The notes beneath the pieces are model-generated. The model did not search any database, was not told the DNA's origin, and saw only the letters and a list, made by a program, of their open reading frames with translations. The position numbers and the translations under genes were made by a program. DNA of 64,000 bases from Cyclina sinensis (Eukaryota; Mollusca; Bivalvia; Venerida; Veneridae), in contig JAAONU010000011.1 of assembly GCA_012932295.1 (NCBI GenBank), forward strand, positions 15,708,136-15,772,135, in the 5' to 3' direction. Below, in pieces: positions 25,121 to 38,500 of the stretch (the first letter of the stretch is position 1; each line of letters opens with the position of its first letter).

Positions 25121-28100
25121 ACGTGCTATAAACTTAATGTTGATAAAAAGTTCCCTGAATGCAATTTAATCATTATTTATGACTATGCAATGTGGGAGCT
25201 GATACTTAAGACTTTTACATCAAGTCAATATATCACAGGGTTTTATTAGACAGGTTTGCATTAAGACCATTCCAAATGAAACACAAAACCAAGACCTTAA
25301 TTCTTGGCAACACTGTTTGTCATCGGAAACCTTGTGCTTAAAATAATGCTAATTTCAATATACTTCCTATCCTTTAATATTTATAATCATAATTTTTTAG
25401 AGACATATATAGCAAATAAACAAGTGCTAAAACAGGTTCGTGGTTGAAAACAATCATATTTGTGGACACCAAATCTATCTTTATGGATGATGTCTGCCAA
25501 TGATAAGACAAATTTACCACCTGATCAACTGCATTACAGCTACACAAAAAGATAAGTTACTAATTCCCCCCCATATCCTGCTGTACTAGAGCTGATGCAA
25601 AATTTCTGAAAACCTTTGTCTAAACTGAAATGAACTGGAATATTAAATATTAAATTTGAAGTATGAATGAATTTTTTTAACACATATGACATTTTTTCAA
25701 ACAAATGTTTTACAGACACTTTCAAGAATTGTTTACCAAGTTTTTTAGGAAAAACAGTTGTAATAATTAACCATTCATTAACCATTCATTTACTGCTACT
25801 GTTTCTCTTTAATTAAGTACCAGAAAATAAGTTAATGAGCAATACACACAGTTTGTTTGCTGTTCATTCTGTTTTGCCTTATATTTCCTTTGCTAATTAG
25901 AGTCCATAAAAACACAAGACTCTATTTAGAATAAAATTATATAAATTCTATCAAACACAAATTTTATATAATATGGTAAAACTATCAAACTGTTTTTTCT
26001 TTCATACAACATGTTATTTTCAGTTAACAGAATATTTAGTCTAACTTAAAGATATCTACAACACCATAAACAAACGGCAAAGTTGCAACGTAAAAGATGT
26101 TCTATCACTGTGTTTAAACAGAGTCAATTAGAATGATTTGTCAGCAAGATACTGTAAGCTTTTTACACTTCAATATCATTACTCAAAAATATCAACTTTG
26201 ACAGGCATCACAACTTTGATTGTTGTTCACCATTTGCAAACCAAACAATTTTTTGGACATTCTATAATTATTTATTTAGTGCTTAAAATGAATATACAAC
26301 AGAAACCATACTTTTTTTAAAGTCGAAATATGAAATGTTCCAGACCAATTTCAGCCCAACTGGTTTTTCAGTTTCCACAACAGAAAGAAAATTAGCTTTT
26401 TCCTTAAACTGCATTGTTGTACAGGTACAGTCATCTCACAATTAAAAGGCTGAACACACATTCAGTTGTCACATGCTTCACAAGACAGGAATAAATTCAA
26501 AATCTGTCTGGATTTCAAAGATATACATATTAAAATAATATATGTCCTAAAACTGAATTTCAAGAGTTAAATCAATTAACCAATCAGAAATTAAGCCCAT
26601 GTACACAGCCTATTTTTCTAAGAACTCAAAATAAACAGAATCACGTTGTCAAAAGGACTTTTATTAATTTAGAATATAAAGTCTGCTTATTTACAAATAT
26701 GATTCCCTATAAACTTCACTCAAATATCTAAACACAGACATATACATAGTGTCCCCACTATATTTTTGTAATTTCATTTCAAAGAATGATGGAAAATTCT
26801 TAAAGACTATCAGCAGATATATACTACACTCAACAACACTTAAATAATGAAACCTCAACAGATTTTTAGTGTAACAAACTTTGTTTAAAAATCGGTACAT
26901 GAAAAACAAACTGAGAAGTTTATTTTACACATCCAGAATTCTTATATGCTTTTCCTCAAAATCAGAAGCTGTATAGACTTACAATACTCAGATAAATGAA
27001 TTCAAATTCTAGTGTTTCTGGCTCTGAAATATGAGCCTCAATTTTACAGCCACATGGTTATCTGTGACAACAACAGATTAGTGTAACAGAAAAAAAACAG
27101 TACTGTCGTCTAAAATAATCTAGACTTGAAGTATTACTTATCTTACAAGTATCCAAAACTCAGTACGATTATTTCATTTAATCAATCTGTTACAGTATCA
27201 TAAAATCCTCATACACATCAATAGCACTTAAAAATTTAACTTTCCTGGGACTAAATATTGCAGCATTTGTATCCTTGCATGCAGCATTCTACATCTTAAT
27301 CAACAGTGATACAGCTGAATAGCACTTTAAGCTCATCCAGAGACCTTATATAAGGTCTCTGGCTTATCAAGTAACATTATCAATTAAACATTCAATAGAG
27401 CAACCAATAATAAACATGAATTGTGCCCCATTGTTACAAAGCTGAATATAAATTAATGCATATATACATGTACTTTTTGGTCAAAATTTGATTATCAATA
27501 GATGCTTACATTTTAACAAAATACCTATGTTGTGTATTATGATTTTTAAAGTGTTATTTATATATACTCTAAATCATCACAAACAGTTCCTAAAAACATG
27601 CCTACACATTTATCATACAAACACTGTGAAATTAAATTAACTACAAAAAAGGCCAACAAAATTTTTGTAATTTTATTATCAGAAAATACTTTTCCATTCT
27701 TTTTACAGAGTAAGATGGTTTTTTTTATTTAGAAATAGCCTTTTCTAAGCATATGTTAACCCTAAATCACATGATATTAAACATACCAAAATTATTTGTT
27801 AGAAGATATAACATGTACATGTGCCTACATAAGCTTATACTGAGATAAGAATCTTTAAAACTTTTGTTAAAATTGCAAAGTGAACTTTGTTTATCAAACA
27901 CTGCAACTAATAACCAAATCACCAATTTTAAATAGATGACTTTGTCTACTTTCAATCCACATTTCTGAATTGAATCTGTTATATTGTGTAAAGGCTTGAA
28001 TTATTTTACGCAGACACGCTAAAACTTACAAGATGCATTCTTTTCCATGAGCAAATTACTTATAAAGCATTTGATTCACACATTTAAAATACATCTCATT

Positions 28101-29398
28101 CAAATTATGAAAATGTTTTTTTTAATGCCACAATATTAGAAATCTTAGGTGTAAGAGGGACAACAAAGTGACAAAAGGCTTAACTGAAAATATCAAAACA
28201 AAGTTGGAATGACAGTTGCATAACCTTAAGAGATATACAATAATTTCAAACTTGAAATGTTTCATTCACTCATAACACACAGAGCTCTAAGAAAAACAAT
28301 CTTCAGCCCTTCAGTGACACAGTATCCACCAAGGTTTTAGCTCTCTCAACAGAAAATATTACATTAACACAATCAGTTGACTGTCTTTCAATAAAAGGTG
28401 ATCTAAAAAGGTTAAATAGTCAGATGGGCTAAAGGAAGGGAAACATAATCTAGCTGTGGTTCTTTAGCAGTTTTTCCCATTAAAACAGGCAGACAGTCTA
28501 TTGAAATATCATATTCTAGACACCTATCCTTAATTATAGTCTAATGCTATCAATGATATCCTTAAAAGAGCCAAGTTACTGAGAAGACTGGAACAAATGA
28601 CTAACAACATGTGAAAAGGAACAAGTCAGCGACCTCAACCACACAACCTACAATATCATCTGTCATCTGAATAACGTAGATTTTAGAATCACAGAAATCA
28701 ATTGGTCCTCAGATTATTTCCAATAAATTTGTTAACCTGGATACAATTTGTACAAAATTAATTCACTTGTCTAAATTATATGCAGAATATTTGCCTTAAA
28801 ATATAAAAATTTCTATCAACCAAGTTCCAGATGGCTCTTTTTTCCGTTTTAATGGACAGGTAAATATATGCTTGGCATAGGCTTCTACTGAGGCCAAAGC
28901 TGAAAGCAGGGCCATCTCTATTTGTTTTCACTGAGTTTAGCCAATACTGTAACTGCACCATTCTAAACTGACATAAAAACCATTTAGAATATATCATTTA
29001 TATCATCAACACATTCATAATTGATTTAGCTAGTACCTTAGTAGATTGTGTAACAAATGTAAGTACTGGGAAACTGATAATATCAAGTGAATATAATGAA
29101 AAACAACCCATTTTACCAACTACTACTACACTGACTATTTCAACTACCCTGCAGTCAAATACTTTCAACATCTTTTGAACACACATCAAATTTCAATAAA
29201 AAATGATTGAAAATGCTTGAAGATTGACAATACATGATCTGGGATAATATATATTCAACATCTGTATATGGTTTATGAAAATTTTCAATCAAACACATCC
29301 AGACCATTTAGTTTTTATGACATAAACGATCAAACACACCTAGAATTGTCACTTTCTTGTGGAAAATGTTAATCAAGCACACTCACACACAATGAACA
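25121..29398. other. AT-rich sequence downstream of GANAB, nothing recognised except a palindrome
   Basis: No conserved protein segment, RNA gene or transposon border was recognised. Part of it could be a long GANAB 3'UTR, since AATAAA hexamers on the minus strand occur near 27.7 and 26.66 kb. Confidence 0.4.
27337..27362. repeat. Perfect 26-bp palindrome
   Basis: CCAGAGACCTTAT followed directly by its reverse complement ATAAGGTCTCTGG, with no spacer. It lies within otherwise ordinary AT-rich sequence. Confidence 0.95.
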
Positions 29399-29404
29399 TT
29401 TATT
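29399..29404 (-). promoter_or_regulatory. Candidate polyadenylation signal of GANAB (AATAAA)
   Basis: On the minus strand AATAAA lies about 24 nt past the stop codon and is followed within 25 nt by a TGTGTGTGAGTGTG tract, the usual GU-rich arrangement. If used, the 3'UTR would be only about 45-60 nt. Other AATAAA hexamers occur further downstream (for example near 27.7 and 26.66 kb), so a longer 3'UTR is equally possible. Confidence 0.35.
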
Positions 29405-29427
29405 TCTAGCAAGATCACACAGTGTTA

Positions 29428-29534
29428 TCATGATAATTTAATACTAAAATCTGAGGCAACATTAACACCTGGCTTTCGTATAATCATCTGTTTAGCTTGA
29501 CTGCTGTATTCCCATTGCAAAGACTGCTCCTCAC
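29428..29534 (-). CDS. GANAB: GANAB terminal coding exon 22 (residues 915-949 and stop)
   Basis: Encodes [20 protein letters not shown] then TGA at 29430-29428. The [15 protein letters not shown] ending is typical of glucosidase II alpha, so the C-terminus is complete. No ER-retention tetrapeptide is present, as expected for this subunit. Confidence 0.97.
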
Positions 29535-32500
29535 CTAAAACAAGCACAGATTAAATATACATGAATATGTAAATATCTACAAATCTTTCTTTTATTGTGC
29601 GGTATTGTGAAAACAAAAATTAAAAAGCACTATGAAACTTATATTCCCTTATTCACTAAGTCATTCATACCACTAGGATCTGTACCGCTATTTGTCATTT
29701 TCAACAGCAATTCAGAAGAAAAATTCATTACTTCCAGCGATAGAATGGTCACTATATTACACCTGACTACTATTTTTATGATCTTTAAAGGCATATCATT
29801 CTTTAACCATTACCCTGCTGGAGGCAACAAATCTGCCTTTGTGACCAGTGCAAACCAAAATCATCCTGCACATCCGTGCAGTCTGATCCTGCTCTGCACT
29901 TTTCCCCATAAATTAATGGATCTGTCGAAATTAGGAACTGGACAAGTCCATTTTAAATATTTATCATGGTAACGGTTAAGAATGTGCACTTAAATGATCA
30001 AAAACAAAACTTACCTTTAACTTTTAAAGTAACTTTTTTAGGCTCAGTTTGCAGACCAACCACTATGATTTTCTCAATCCATTCTTTGGTTGCTAAGTTA
30101 CCAAACTGATCACCAGATCTACAATGAGAAAGATATATAACATGTAATTCAATGATTCAAGAACGAGGCTCCAAGGGGATCATCATATTGTAGGGAGGTC
30201 ATAGTCCCGTTCTACTACAAACACAACAAAGACTGTGACTGTTGAGTGCCTGATGTAAGGAAGTAGTCAGTGATGCTGACATGTGTGGCTATAGCAGACA
30301 CTAATATTTTGTGTATTGTGAGGTGATTTTCAAGCAGCAATACTAACTTACCATACCTTTTTTGTTTCACTACCGTAAATCGACTTACATTTTTAAGAAA
30401 CATAAACAAACAAGAGGGCCAAGATGGCCCTGGATCGCTCACCTGAGTACTTTGGCTGTTAAGTAGGTTTGCTGTTAAGCAGTATTTCATTTCTTAATTG
30501 AAAAGGTATAAATGTCTCAAACCAAATATGTAAAATATCAATCAATAAATAAAGGCTCTATGACAGAAAGTAGAAAAATATATTATAAGCTATGGTGACC
30601 TTGACCCAGTGACCTCAAACCCTACCCGTGGATAGAGGTCCATGCAAGGAACCTATATATTGAATATGAAAGATATTGGTCTATAAATGAAGGCTCTATG
30701 AGGTACAGTAGATAAATCTATTTTTAGCCTCCATGACCTTTAACCTAATCTAATAATTTGAAAAAGCTTGATAAAGCTTGCTTCATGCCAAATTTTAAAA
30801 TTCTAGGCCTTGTGGTTTCAGACAAGATTTTTAAAGATTTCCTTTTTTACATATTAAGGGCCCCCAGTGCAGGGCAAATTTTGACCCCAGGGCCAACATT
30901 TAAACAATATTGGTAAAAGTTCTTTACACAATACTCAACACCAAATATCTAAGGTCTACACCTATTTGTTTTGGAGAAAAATTATTTTTCATGTTTTTCC
31001 TATATAAATCAATGTAAAACAAGAGAACCCTGGGGCATGGCCAATTTTGACCCAGGGGACATAATTTGAACAAACTTGGTAGACATCCACTAGACAATGC
31101 TACATACCAAATATCTAATCTGTAGGCATTGAGGTTTCCAGTAAGAAGATTTTTAAAGATTGCCCTTTTTACATATTATGGGCCCCTGGGGTGGGGCCAA
31201 TTTTGACCCCAGGGCCAACATATAAACAATACTGGTAAAGGTTATCTACACAATACTCCACACCAAATATCTAAGGTCTAGTCCTATTAGTTTTGGAGAA
31301 AAATGATTTTTCATGTTTTTCCTATATAACTATATGTAAACCAAGAGAACCCTGGGGCGTGGCCAATTTTGACCCAGGGGACATAATTTGAACAAACTTG
31401 GTAGACATCCACTAGACAATGCTACATACCAAATATCAAAGCTGTAGGCACTGTGGTTTCTGAGAAGAAGATTTTTAAAGATTTCCTATATAAGTCTATG
31501 TAAAAGGAAGTGACCCCTGGGACGGGGCCAATTATGACCCCAGGGAAATAATTTGAACAATTTTTGTAGAGTTCCATTAGAGGGTGCTAAATGCCAAATA
31601 TCTAAGCTCTAGGCCTTGTGGTTTCAGACAAGAAGATTTTCAAAGTTTTTCCTTTAAGTTGCCATAGCAACCAGAGTTCTGCATGGAATTCAATTCTTTG
31701 AACAATTTTCAAAAGGGACCACCCAAGAAACATTCATGGGAAGTTTGGATGAAATTGGCTTAGCGGTATATGAGAAGATGTCGTTTAAAGTAAAAGTTTA
31801 CGGACGGACGACGGACGGACGGACGCCGGACAAATTGCGATCACAAAAGCTCACCTTGTCACTATGTGACAGGTGAGCTAAAAAGTTTAATGCACCAGTA
31901 TTTTTCAATCACTGTCATATTGTAATTGAGGCAAAATTAATGCTAGATTCTAAAAGGAAAATGATATACAGTTTTATATGATTAAAATGACCTTTCTGTT
32001 ACAGCAGCTGGTATCATGATTATTATTGTCTGAGGTAACTGTCAGTGATACATATCTTTATGGCCAACACTACCTATGTGTCCTCCCGATCAAAACCTCA
32101 AAATAAATAGGGGTTCCCTCTGCTTCAGCTGAGGTCATTTAAACATTTATGACAAAAGATTTCTTAAATGACCAGCACTATCTTATGACTTTTTATTCCC
32201 TACAACTAAATACAGTAAGGGTTTAGCTATTCATAATTTCTAATATGTAACAATTTTCAACAAGTTCTCCTGCAAAAAAACACACAAACTTTAAAAAGAA
32301 CCTGAAATTACTCAGTTTACATAACCTAACTGTAAGCTATAATACATGTATTTCTTTCTTTCATCAAAAATTCAGAGTATGTGTCATGCAAACATTAAAA
32401 TGGAATAAAGCAAAGCCACAGAAACCATGACTGAAGTCTTAAACTAACCCTTTAAGGGATAAGAAGAAATATGGAATGTGTAATCAGAAGAAAAGGTTAA

Positions 32501-35500
32501 AAATGTAAATTTCTCCCTCAATTAAGATAAATAAGTTGCTTTAAAGACAAAAATTCTGCTTTTAGGCTTGTCTTTTGGAACAAAATGAAAGCATGACTTT
32601 CAGTCTAAGCCAGACACTACAGAATTTTTATATTATTTCTATAAAATAATAATAGAATAATATATTTTATAAAAATTATATTTCATAATTACTGGTTATG
32701 TTATCAACTAGAGAGTACATTTCTGTTAATAAAGCATGTGCTGTAACATCCTAACTGTTTTCCATTTATCTGAAACATTATCACAGTATCTATAAAATTT
32801 TTAATGTTCAAACTTTTTGCTACAAGTTTTCAAGACCACTTTAATATACAACTACATTTATCTAGCAAAATATTTTGAGGAAATCCTAGAGCAGTTTTTG
32901 CATTGCATCAAATATCCATGGATGGCATACTTTAAAGGGAACCTCAGACTTTAATTCATTAACAGACTTCAAAAGCCGAGTATGTTGTTAACATCTACAC
33001 CAACAAGAATATTTCAATTAAGAATGCCAAAGGATGTTTGTCACCTAGCAACAACATTCTGCTGTTTACATCAATGTACCAGTGGGCTGCCTAGGTGACA
33101 GTTTAATATTAACTTGAGATCATGTTCAAAAGGTATAAAATGATTATCTATATTCTCAGCACGGTCAAAGAAATTTCAGGAATAAGAGTAATTAAGACAA
33201 CAATTATTAGTAATATGACAGACCTTCCTACCGATATATATATTCATATCCCCTTAAAACTTCATTTACAGGGGAGTCTTAAAATGTTCGTTTTCTGTGG
33301 GTGAAAATTTTTTTTCAATATCAAGAGGCTTTGACTTTTACCACATCATTTGGTTCAATAAAATAATCTACTTACTGGCTACGGAATTCATTTTGATCAA
33401 ATGTGAATTCTCTAAGTAGATATTCTCCTTTTCTGTAGTTAAACGTGTGGTAATCATCTATATATAAGTTACCTTTAGCTGCTCCCTGAAAGAAAAAAAA
33501 AGATGATTAATAGCTGCTCCCTACTAAGTAAAGAATTAAAATTAAATCGAAATTAAAATAAACAACAGGGCGTATATTCATGTTTCATCACAGCCATTTT
33601 CAGTTTTAGAGGAACAAAGTCTCTTCTTTCTCTGAATTTCTATTTAATAGGCTCTAACTTAAAGAGCAGTCATATTATAAAAGGTTATTTATTTTATTTA
33701 AATACATAATTAAGGTCTAAAGGAAAACAGAAGCTGTCACATGATGTGACTAATGCCCCTGAAGGTTACATATAAACACAAAGAAAATTTAAACACCAAG
33801 GACTAACTGAAAATGTTTTTTTTGGGGGATGGGGGGGTCGAGGGAGGGGGTGTATATTAAGTAGACTTAAGGTTATAAACCATCATAACATATATAATAA
33901 AGGTTTAAAAAATGTACAATTTTACATTTATGTCTATCTGAAAAGTAAAAAATGCTTTTTCCTAAAGTTTGTCAACAAATGTAGCTGGGAATAAACAGGT
34001 AAGACCAAATGCATAACATACTCTACTGCAGTAACATTTCAATGTCCTTTACACCAACACTCATAGCTTAACAGTGAAGACATTGTTCAAACACCATCCT
34101 AATGAGATGGCCACTACTTGAGATCTTATGTGTGACCTTGACCCAAGAAACCAACCAAAAAATGTTCTGCACCTCATGTGGCTACAATTATTTTATTTAC
34201 TTGATAATTTCAAAGTCCTTCAAGCTGTACATGCGGCATGTCAACAAGTAATGGAGACAGACTGGAACTGACTGGAAATGTTTTAACTTTGGGCATATAC
34301 ATATAGCCAACAAAATCATACATACTGCCCATCAAGTGGCTTCACTTAATATTTTTGCTACAAACTATCAACATTCTTTGAAGTGTCCAAGTGGTATAGA
34401 GAAGACAGGAAATGGGGGACAGAGGCAAATTGATCTTAAGTGTAACTCTGACAAATCAAATCATATGTTCTGCCCATCATGTTGTTATACCTAATATTTC
34501 TACCAACTTGTTTCTAATTCCTTCCAGATATTCAAGACATATGGGGAGGACAGGAAATGGGGGACAGACACAAACTGATCTTAAGTGTAACATTGACCTT
34601 GAATGGAACTAATCAAATCATATGCTCCGCAAATCATGTGTTTATACTTAATATTTCTACCAGCTAGTTTCTAATTCCATCAAGATGTTCAAGAGATTGG
34701 GGAGAAACAGGAAATGAAGACCAAAGGAAGGAAGGACAGACATTTTTACAAATGGATACCTAATTGTTACTGCCATTGTCTTTTTAGTAATAAGAGTATT
34801 TAGAGCCATCTTAGAGCTTACCGAATGAAAGACACTAAACAAGTTCCATCTATGATCCATCCAAGTTTTCATTTTCAGTCCTGATGGACAGATGGACAAT
34901 TACTACATGTACATGCCTGCCTTTTGAGTCATTAAACTTAATACTTAATTACTTAATGCTTTAAAATTTCATTAAAAACAGTCAATAATTAACACACTTA
35001 CCTTTCTATCTAAACAAATTATAAGTGTAAATGGATCATGAACCATTAAAGATGACGACCGTCTTATTCTTAATTTTCTTGGTACTATTGTGCCACCCCT
35101 CTGGAAAACTGGAATCTGCAAAGAATACATGAATGTATATATAAAAATATAATATCTATAAACTAGAGATGTGTCCATAGGACCGGGATGCCCCCACATT
35201 CCACTGTATTGTCACAAACAATCCTGTACAATTACAGGTGCATATAAACATTGTCCTTAACATTCAGGAGTCTAAAAATGTTATTTTTGCTTAATCGGAG
35301 GGGGACATAACTCTGTCAATCTCCAATAAATTTAACTCAAAATACCCAGGTGCATATGTTCACATGCTGACAACTATTCTTAGGAAGTTTCATGGCTCTA
35401 GCAGTTATACGTTAGGAGTTACATGTGACACAAACCAGTCTATGCTTTTTGACTATTTTTTTACAATATTCTTCACTATGGTTTTCCTTCAATGAATGTC

Positions 35501-38500
35501 CTTGACAGACCAATACTCAGGTGTGAACAAAACTATCAATTTTATACATGTATCATCAACCAGTTTCTTATAAAACAAGTGCTACATTCAAATGAATGCC
35601 ATGCCCCCGTTAAAAGTTTTGTGACAAACAAACAGACAGATCAAAAACAATATGCTCTCCCTCTGGGGTCATAAAAAATATTAATTACAAGGTTTGTCTC
35701 AAAATTCTGTGACAACTTTGATATTTCTAGATTTCTTGATGCTATTTAAACTTTATGTACTCAAACAGTAACAATAATCAATGTTCAAACTTAAAAACAC
35801 TTGAAAGCTAATACATCCCTATAAGTATAATCACCAAATACAGCCTTTGAGTAGAAGAAGCCACGTGTACTGCTTTAAGAATTGTGAGAAAGAGCACTTT
35901 AAAGTTTTAAGACTGGCCATAATCATCATCAACAATAAACCAAATAAGAACTCTAGAATGCTTAAAAAAACATTATCAACACTTTATCTGTACGGTTCAT
36001 TTTGTTTTTTTCGATGGAAAGATGTGCGTGAGATACATCAGGATTTAGATCTAATTATCTAAAATATGCTATGACCCGCAGGTTTTAAATTACTTTGGAA
36101 AATGCTGAATGCAATGCATCCATAAAATGAGTTGTCAATGTCACATGATCAATTTTGAATACGTGATGCAGACAACAATAGTGGATCATTCAAAACGTAA
36201 ATTAATTAAAAAAGAAAAGACAGGCCTTGCACTCACAACTGGAGACAGTCTTGTGGCACCATGACAAAGCACTTGCCCAGACAATGAGCACTGTGCAGCT
36301 GAAGCTTGACATTTTAGGCTATCCTTTTTCCACTTTTCTCCCCAGACCTCCCTCCATTAGATTTTGCATACTTCCTCAACCTAGGGCGTAGCTACAAGCT
36401 CAGTGGTTCATCTCAAGAGAAAATGTTGGCTTGTTGACATTTAACAGAGGACTGTCTATAGACTGGTTTGTGCGGGAGTTTGAGGCAAGGGTGAGACAAC
36501 AAAGGAGACATGCTGAGGTGTGTGGCAAGTGTTCTGAGAAAGGATTTTAGTAGGACATTATATTTGTGTCCAGACCAAGAATTGTTTACATGAGTTGATA
36601 TGTTTAGTCTGTGATATTCTTGCTATCTGTAGGTATACTTTTATGAAATTCACCAATTTTGCAAATATTTTGGTATACCTTTCCATTTTAAAAATTACTT
36701 AGTCACAGAGTTTTGGAACAACCTTCATACACCAGCATACTATCACAGGTAAGTCTTGAACGATATTTACCCACCTTTGATAAGGGTGCTTCTACATATG
36801 TAGTCTGTCCTCCAACGTAAGGTCTGAAAGTTTCAACATCATACCATACCTGAAATAGTGTATGTAATCAACAGTTACATGAAATTCTGCTTTACTACCA
36901 TTGTACTATGAATTAACAATTCTAGGCCAGCTGGTGCACAGACAAATGTTCCCTGCACCCAGAGCTTACAACCAAAACAACTCTGAATCCAAGCCTGCTT
37001 CAGAACAATTCTTAAATAGTGTGAGCCCTTAAAGTATAACTGGATAAATATCTACATTACTTATACCACATGCCAGGATTATTTGTCCTTCATAAAGTGT
37101 TACAGCCACATAATTTACATGAAAAAAAAAGTCAATTTCTCTCTAGGTGCAGTTAAACATGATTATATACCTGTTGAAACACCTGCTATTTAAAATAGCA
37201 CATATGTTTTAATAACGAATTGTTATTTTCAATTATCACACTGGAGGAAGTAGACAAGTTTTACTCTTTTTAAAATAAAACACCAACAGGCTGCTTGTTT
37301 TTCACTTCGCATGTGGTTCATCACAACAAAGCCTGAACCAAATATGATAATCAAACTAGCATGAAATACTGAAATTGGGCATGTCAAGAGATTTCACATT
37401 TATCAGCTAAGTAATACATGTGTGTCCTTTCACTGAATGGGAAGAAAGATGGCCAGGCAAGGCATTCACCATAATAAGACATGTAATGTCAAGTGGGTAT
37501 TCAAGTTTCCAGGTTAGTTATTACAGCTGTTTTAACCAGTCATAACAGATACAGCTATCAGCCTATAATATATGTGTACAAATGGAAGGCTTTAAAGCAA
37601 GACAGTTTCGACTGACATGTGGGTAATTCTACAGTCTAACAATAATACAATAGATTAGGCTGATTATCTTACTGCTAGATGTGACTTATTTAATCAGTAC
37701 CCAATTAATGTATCTAACTTACCTCCCCTAGTCCTGGGAAGTATAGCTGAGTTCCTGTCTGGCCAGGTTCTGTGATAGGTTTTACCAATAATGCAGTACC
37801 TGAAATATTTATCAGCATAAGTGTATACAACAACCAGTTACATACAGAATGCACTCAAACAAAAAAGAGAAATACTGGGCTTTCAAGTACCACCAACTAA
37901 ATGTTAAGGCACTAAAATGAGTACGAACTATGAAATACTGGACAAGAAGATAAAAAGACTCAGCCCTCTTTTAATGGTTATTTAGATTTTTACCAAACAA
38001 TAAACGCTAGACTGCATTTTAAAAGTACAGATTTCTCATCAATGTTCTGAGAGCAACCTCCTTATCAAAACATTCAAACAAGCTTGTACTTTATATTAGC
38101 ATTATTATTAAAAACTCAGTAAGACTTCCAAAGATCTACAAGTCAGCAGCCATGATTACAACAAAGTTTCTATTTTATTGTCTACACCATAGAAAAGATG
38201 GTAGTAGTATCTGCAAATAATACTGTGAGAAGAAATAAGTCTTCTGAACTGATAACTATTTAAGTAACAAAATCACTACATGTTATTATAATGTTTAACT
38301 TAATTGAGAATAATGTCGTTGTATTTCAAGAGATAGTAAAACTCTGACATTCTCTGTTTCTGTATTGTAAGGTGAAGGTCACTCGTGTATAAGGTCATTA
38401 TTTAAACAGTAAATACCATCAATACCGATTTCAAAATATGTGGGTACTAGACAAGTTTCCCTATTCACTTAAGTGTTTCAGAAATTTTTATAATTACTGT

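Noticed and set aside
29595..29972. 125-codon plus-strand ORF as a gene
   Set aside because: It runs through a MITE-like element within GANAB intron 21 and has no recognisable motif.
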